From Alphaproteobacteria bacterium (GTDB lineage Bacteria; Pseudomonadota; Alphaproteobacteria; Sphingomonadales; Kordiimonadaceae), in the NCBI GenBank assembly GCA_006226495.1, contig SBGU01000056.1, positions 124,001 to 188,000 on the forward strand: a DNA stretch of 64,000 bases. Direction: 5' to 3'. Below, one piece after another: positions 61,627-64,000 of this stretch (the first letter of the stretch is position 1; every line of letters begins with the position of its first letter). A program made the translations under genes and the position numbers. A model generated the notes under the pieces. The model was not told the DNA's origin. It saw only the letters and a program-made list of their open reading frames with translations, and did not search any database.

Positions 61627-61662
61627 GCCGTCGGGGGGAAGGCACTTTCCGACGGCTTTTTT
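61627..61662 (+). terminator. Intrinsic terminator after flp
   Basis: GCCGTCGG (61627-61634) pairs with CCGACGGC (61649-61656) with a 14-nt loop, and T6 follows (61657-61662). It lies 28 bp past the flp stop codon and separates high-level pilin expression from the assembly genes. Confidence 0.9.
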
Positions 61663-61744
61663 AATCGAACCAGGACCGTACAGTTCCAGGCCTGCTGCTC
61701 AGGCAAAAGCACAGGCACCATTCAGGCAAACATTCAGGCACACC

Positions 61745-62248
61745 ATGCAACTGGCACCGATGGCAGAAACGGGGCTTTATGGGGCCGCAGCGGCGATACT
61801 GGCCGCTGCCGCCTGGCATGACCTTCAGGCGCGGCGCATTCCGAACCGCCTGAGCCTGGCCCTTGCCTGCCTCTTTATCCCTGTCGCCATTGTCCAGTTG
61901 TGGTCCGGCCTTCCGCCGGTTGCCGCACTTGTGTGGCCGCTTGTCATTGCCGCGGTCATGTTCATCGCCGGTCTGGGGCTTTTCAGCGCCGGCATGATGG
62001 GCGGCGGTGATGTGAAGCTTCTGGCAGCCATGGCGCTGCTCGCGGGGGCCGATCATATCGTGACCCTGGTGCTTTACACCGCCATCGCCGGCGGCTTTGT
62101 CGCGGTTGCAACCCTGGTCCATGCCCGCATGGCCACGGGGCGCGGCGAAATGCCCGGCGACCATGTTGGCAAAGTGCCCTACGGGGTGGCCATTGCCATC
62201 GGCGGGGGTTGGGTCTGTATCAGCCATATCGCCACGCTGCAAAGCTAA
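61745..62248 (+). CDS. cpaA: Prepilin peptidase CpaA (TadV)
   Basis: The 167-aa membrane protein has multiple helices and the A24 peptidase signatures AAAWHDLQARRIPNRLSLALA (first Asp) and MMGGGDVKLLAAMALLAG (second Asp in GGGDVK). It cleaves the leader of Flp pilin at the membrane. The upstream flp terminator implies its own promoter; short repeats (CATTCAGGCA) precede the start. Confidence 0.9.
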   Translation: MQLAPMAETGLYGAAAAILAAAAWHDLQARRIPNRLSLALACLFIPVAIVQLWSGLPPVAALVWPLVIAAVMFIAGLGLFSAGMMGGGDVKLLAAMALLAGADHIVTLVLYTAIAGGFVAVATLVHARMATGRGEMPGDHVGKVPYGVAIAIGGGWVCISHIATLQS

Positions 62249-62358
62249 GCGTGGTGAAGGAATCTTAACCCTTCTGCGCCACGATGCGCGGGTGGGGAGA
62301 TGGGCCAATATGCGGCCAGCCGGCGGATGTGCGGCCGCTTTGCACTCGGGAGGGGACC

Positions 62359-63261
62359 ATGAACCCCAGGACTATTCTACTTATCCTCGTCGCCGGGCTT
62401 GGTGTGCTCGCGGTCATGTTCCTGACCCGGACCTACCTGTCCGGCATGCAGCGCCAGGCACAACAGGTGCAGGTGACCGAAGCCCGTGTTTCGAACGAAA
62501 AGGTGCTGGTCGCCGCCCGGGACCTGCCGGCTGGCACGATCCTGAAGGCCGAGGATGTGAAATGGCAGCCCTGGCCCGAAGACGGCATGAATGAAGCCTA
62601 TTTCAGTGCAAAAGCCGACAAACTGGCCGATATGGCAGGCAAGGTACTGCGTGCCCCGGTGCGCGCCCAGGCGCCGGTCGTGCGCTCGGCCATCGTGGCA
62701 CCGGGTGACCGTGGTTTCCTGGCCGCCGCCCTGACCCCCGGCATGCGCGCCGTGGCTGTGAAGGTCTCGCCCGTAACCGGCATCAGCGGTTTCATCTTCA
62801 CCGGCGACCGGGTCGATGTGATCCTGACCCATGTGGTGGGCGAAAGCCGCGCCGGCAAACTGCCCATTTCCGAAACTGTGTTCCAGAATGTGCGGGTGCT
62901 GGCCCTCGACCAGCGTGCGACCGAGGCCGACAATCAGGCCAAATTGGCCAAGACCGTCACGCTCGAGGTTACCCCCAAGATGGCGGAAAAAATGGCCATG
63001 CTTGAAAATATCGGCACCCTGTCGCTCAGCTTGCGCAGCCTTGTGCACAATACCGAAGGCGAAGACATCGATGTCGCCAGCCCGCCCATCGACCGCACCA
63101 CCAGCGCCACCTTGGGTACCGAGATCAGCAGCTACCTGCCGTCCCTGGACCCGAGCGGCAAGACCGACCAGGTGATCGTGCGGCGCGGTTCCTCGACCGA
63201 CCAGGTCACGCTTGGCGAAGAATCCGGGGACAAACCGGGTAACAAAGGAGGCGACAAATGA
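62359..63261 (+). CDS. cpaB: CpaB (RcpC) pilus assembly protein
   Basis: The 300-aa protein starts at the ATG at 62359 with GGGAGGGG; an in-frame start at 62284 would add 25 residues without a good site. It has an N-terminal hydrophobic anchor (ILLILVAGLGVLAVMFL), a SAF-like domain (KVLVAARDLPAGTILKAEDVKWQPWP), and an RcpC-type domain (GMRAVAVKVSPVTGISGFIFTGDRVDVILTH). CpaB acts with the secretin. Its stop overlaps the next ATG (63258), so the genes are coupled. Confidence 0.92.
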   Translation: MNPRTILLILVAGLGVLAVMFLTRTYLSGMQRQAQQVQVTEARVSNEKVLVAARDLPAGTILKAEDVKWQPWPEDGMNEAYFSAKADKLADMAGKVLRAPVRAQAPVVRSAIVAPGDRGFLAAALTPGMRAVAVKVSPVTGISGFIFTGDRVDVILTHVVGESRAGKLPISETVFQNVRVLALDQRATEADNQAKLAKTVTLEVTPKMAEKMAMLENIGTLSLSLRSLVHNTEGEDIDVASPPIDRTTSATLGTEISSYLPSLDPSGKTDQVIVRRGSSTDQVTLGEESGDKPGNKGGDK

Positions 63262-64000
63262 GTGTGCGCCACAAACTTCTGGCCAGTGCGTGTCTGGCAA
63301 TCGGGTTGACGGTTTCGCCGGTCCATGCCGCCCAGGACAATCTCCTGGCCCGCTCGGGTGCCAGTGTGGTTGACCCCGGTGCGAACAACCTCCTCAGCCT
63401 CGAGGTCAGCAAGGGGACCCTGATCCGGCTGGACCGACCCGCGACCGAAGTGTTTGTCGCCAACCCCGAAGTGGCTGACGTGCAGGTGAAATCGCCCCGC
63501 GTGATCTATATCTTCGGCAAAGCGCCCGGCGAAACCAGCTTCTATGCCCTCGACAAGGACGATCAGACCATCTTCAGCACCAGCGTGCAGGTCACCCGCA
63601 ACGTGGCGGCGCTCAGGAATGCGCTCAGCCAGATGCTGCCGGGTGTGCCGGTCGAGGTCTCGACCCTGGGCCAGATGACCGTGCTTCAGGGCACCGTCAG
63701 CGCGCCGGATGAAGCCGCGTTGGCTGAAAATCTGGCGCGCTCTGTGCTTGGTACCGACAAGGTGCTGAACAGCCTGAACATCCTGCAGCCGACCCAGGTG
63801 AACCTGCGGGTGCGCATCGCCGAAGTGTCGCGCAGCGTGCTGAAGTCGCTGGGCGTGAGCTGGGAATCGCTTTATTCCGGCTCGACCATCGGTATCGGCA
63901 TCGCACAGGGCCGCGACGTGATCGACTTCATCGCCGACCCGGTCACCGGCCTGCCGGTGAAAAATTTCCTGATCCCGGGCGACGCGCCAACCCTGTTTGG
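63258..64000 (+). CDS. cpaC: CpaC-type pilus secretin (RcpA), partial
   Basis: About 247 codons are present, with the C-terminus beyond the window. The signal peptide MSVRHKLLASACLAIGLTVSPVHA precedes ANNLLSLEVSKGTLIRLDRPATEVFVANPEVADVQV (N-terminal secretin domain) and VPVEVSTLGQMTVLQGTVSAPDEAALAENLARSVLG (BON-like). INLNIL-type VNLRVRIAEVSRSVLKSLGVSWE marks the secretin domain start. It forms the outer-membrane channel of the Tad pilus. It overlaps cpaB by 4 bp. Confidence 0.93.
   Translation, partial: MSVRHKLLASACLAIGLTVSPVHAAQDNLLARSGASVVDPGANNLLSLEVSKGTLIRLDRPATEVFVANPEVADVQVKSPRVIYIFGKAPGETSFYALDKDDQTIFSTSVQVTRNVAALRNALSQMLPGVPVEVSTLGQMTVLQGTVSAPDEAALAENLARSVLGTDKVLNSLNILQPTQVNLRVRIAEVSRSVLKSLGVSWESLYSGSTIGIGIAQGRDVIDFIADPVTGLPVKNFLIPGDAPTLF

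Overview
The window looks like part of a free-living, Gram-negative alphaproteobacterial chromosome (no plasmid, phage or transposase genes seen). Evidence: high GC throughout; four TonB-dependent outer-membrane receptors; an Anbu peptidase operon; a Tad/Flp pilus locus of the Caulobacter (Cpa) type; and two full matches to the CtrA cell-cycle regulator site, TTAA-N7-TTAAC. A Sphingomonadales, Kordiimonadales or Caulobacterales-like organism would fit, but the order is a guess.

Layout. 1-5.6 kb (mostly minus strand): a truncated class V aminotransferase, a PepSY membrane protein behind a TonB receptor, and a paraoxonase-like arylesterase, with a 36-bp inverted repeat between the last two transcription units. 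5.9-9.8 kb: the four-gene ATP-grasp / alpha-E / transglutaminase / Anbu operon. 9.9-17 kb: an exported S33-type peptidase divergent from a membrane-bound LytTR regulator with a LytTR-like direct repeat between them, then a GST, a KefB-type antiporter and a GPH symporter. 17-18 kb: ferredoxin-NADP reductase. 18-25.7 kb: a probable peptide or ester scavenging set (TonB receptor, CocE/S15 hydrolase, YfcC carrier), an unknown 115-aa protein and a LysR regulator, with matching LysR-type palindromes in front of the last two. 25.8-29.2 kb: a second receptor-PepSY pair, with iron-regulator-like palindromes upstream. 29.5-37.2 kb: a P-type cation ATPase, an FGE-fold exported protein, a DUF4212/sodium-solute symporter pair, tRNA-Val(GAC) and an N-formylglutamate amidohydrolase.

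37.5-46.4 kb: a fourth TonB receptor; an apparently unannotated minus-strand small RNA at about 40303-40385 with its own promoter, three hairpins and terminator; an LpxH-like phosphatase with a glycosyltransferase; an unknown membrane protein behind a strong CtrA box; and typA (bipA), whose start codon lies only 13 bp after an intrinsic-terminator-like hairpin. 46.4-52 kb: two paralogous MacB/FtsX-like permeases without an ATPase, flanking a flavodoxin-fold oxidoreductase. 52-55.7 kb: two small stress membrane proteins, a DAO-type oxidase, hisN and a lysophospholipase-like hydrolase. 55.7-64 kb: Tad pilus genes, with two divergent TadE/TadG clusters followed by flp (with an upstream CtrA box), cpaA, cpaB and the start of cpaC, which runs off the right edge.

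The least expected signals are the candidate small RNA, the typA leader hairpin, the LytTR repeat, the paired LysR palindromes, the two CtrA boxes and the duplicated ATPase-less permeases. All functional assignments come from reading the sequence; no database search was run.
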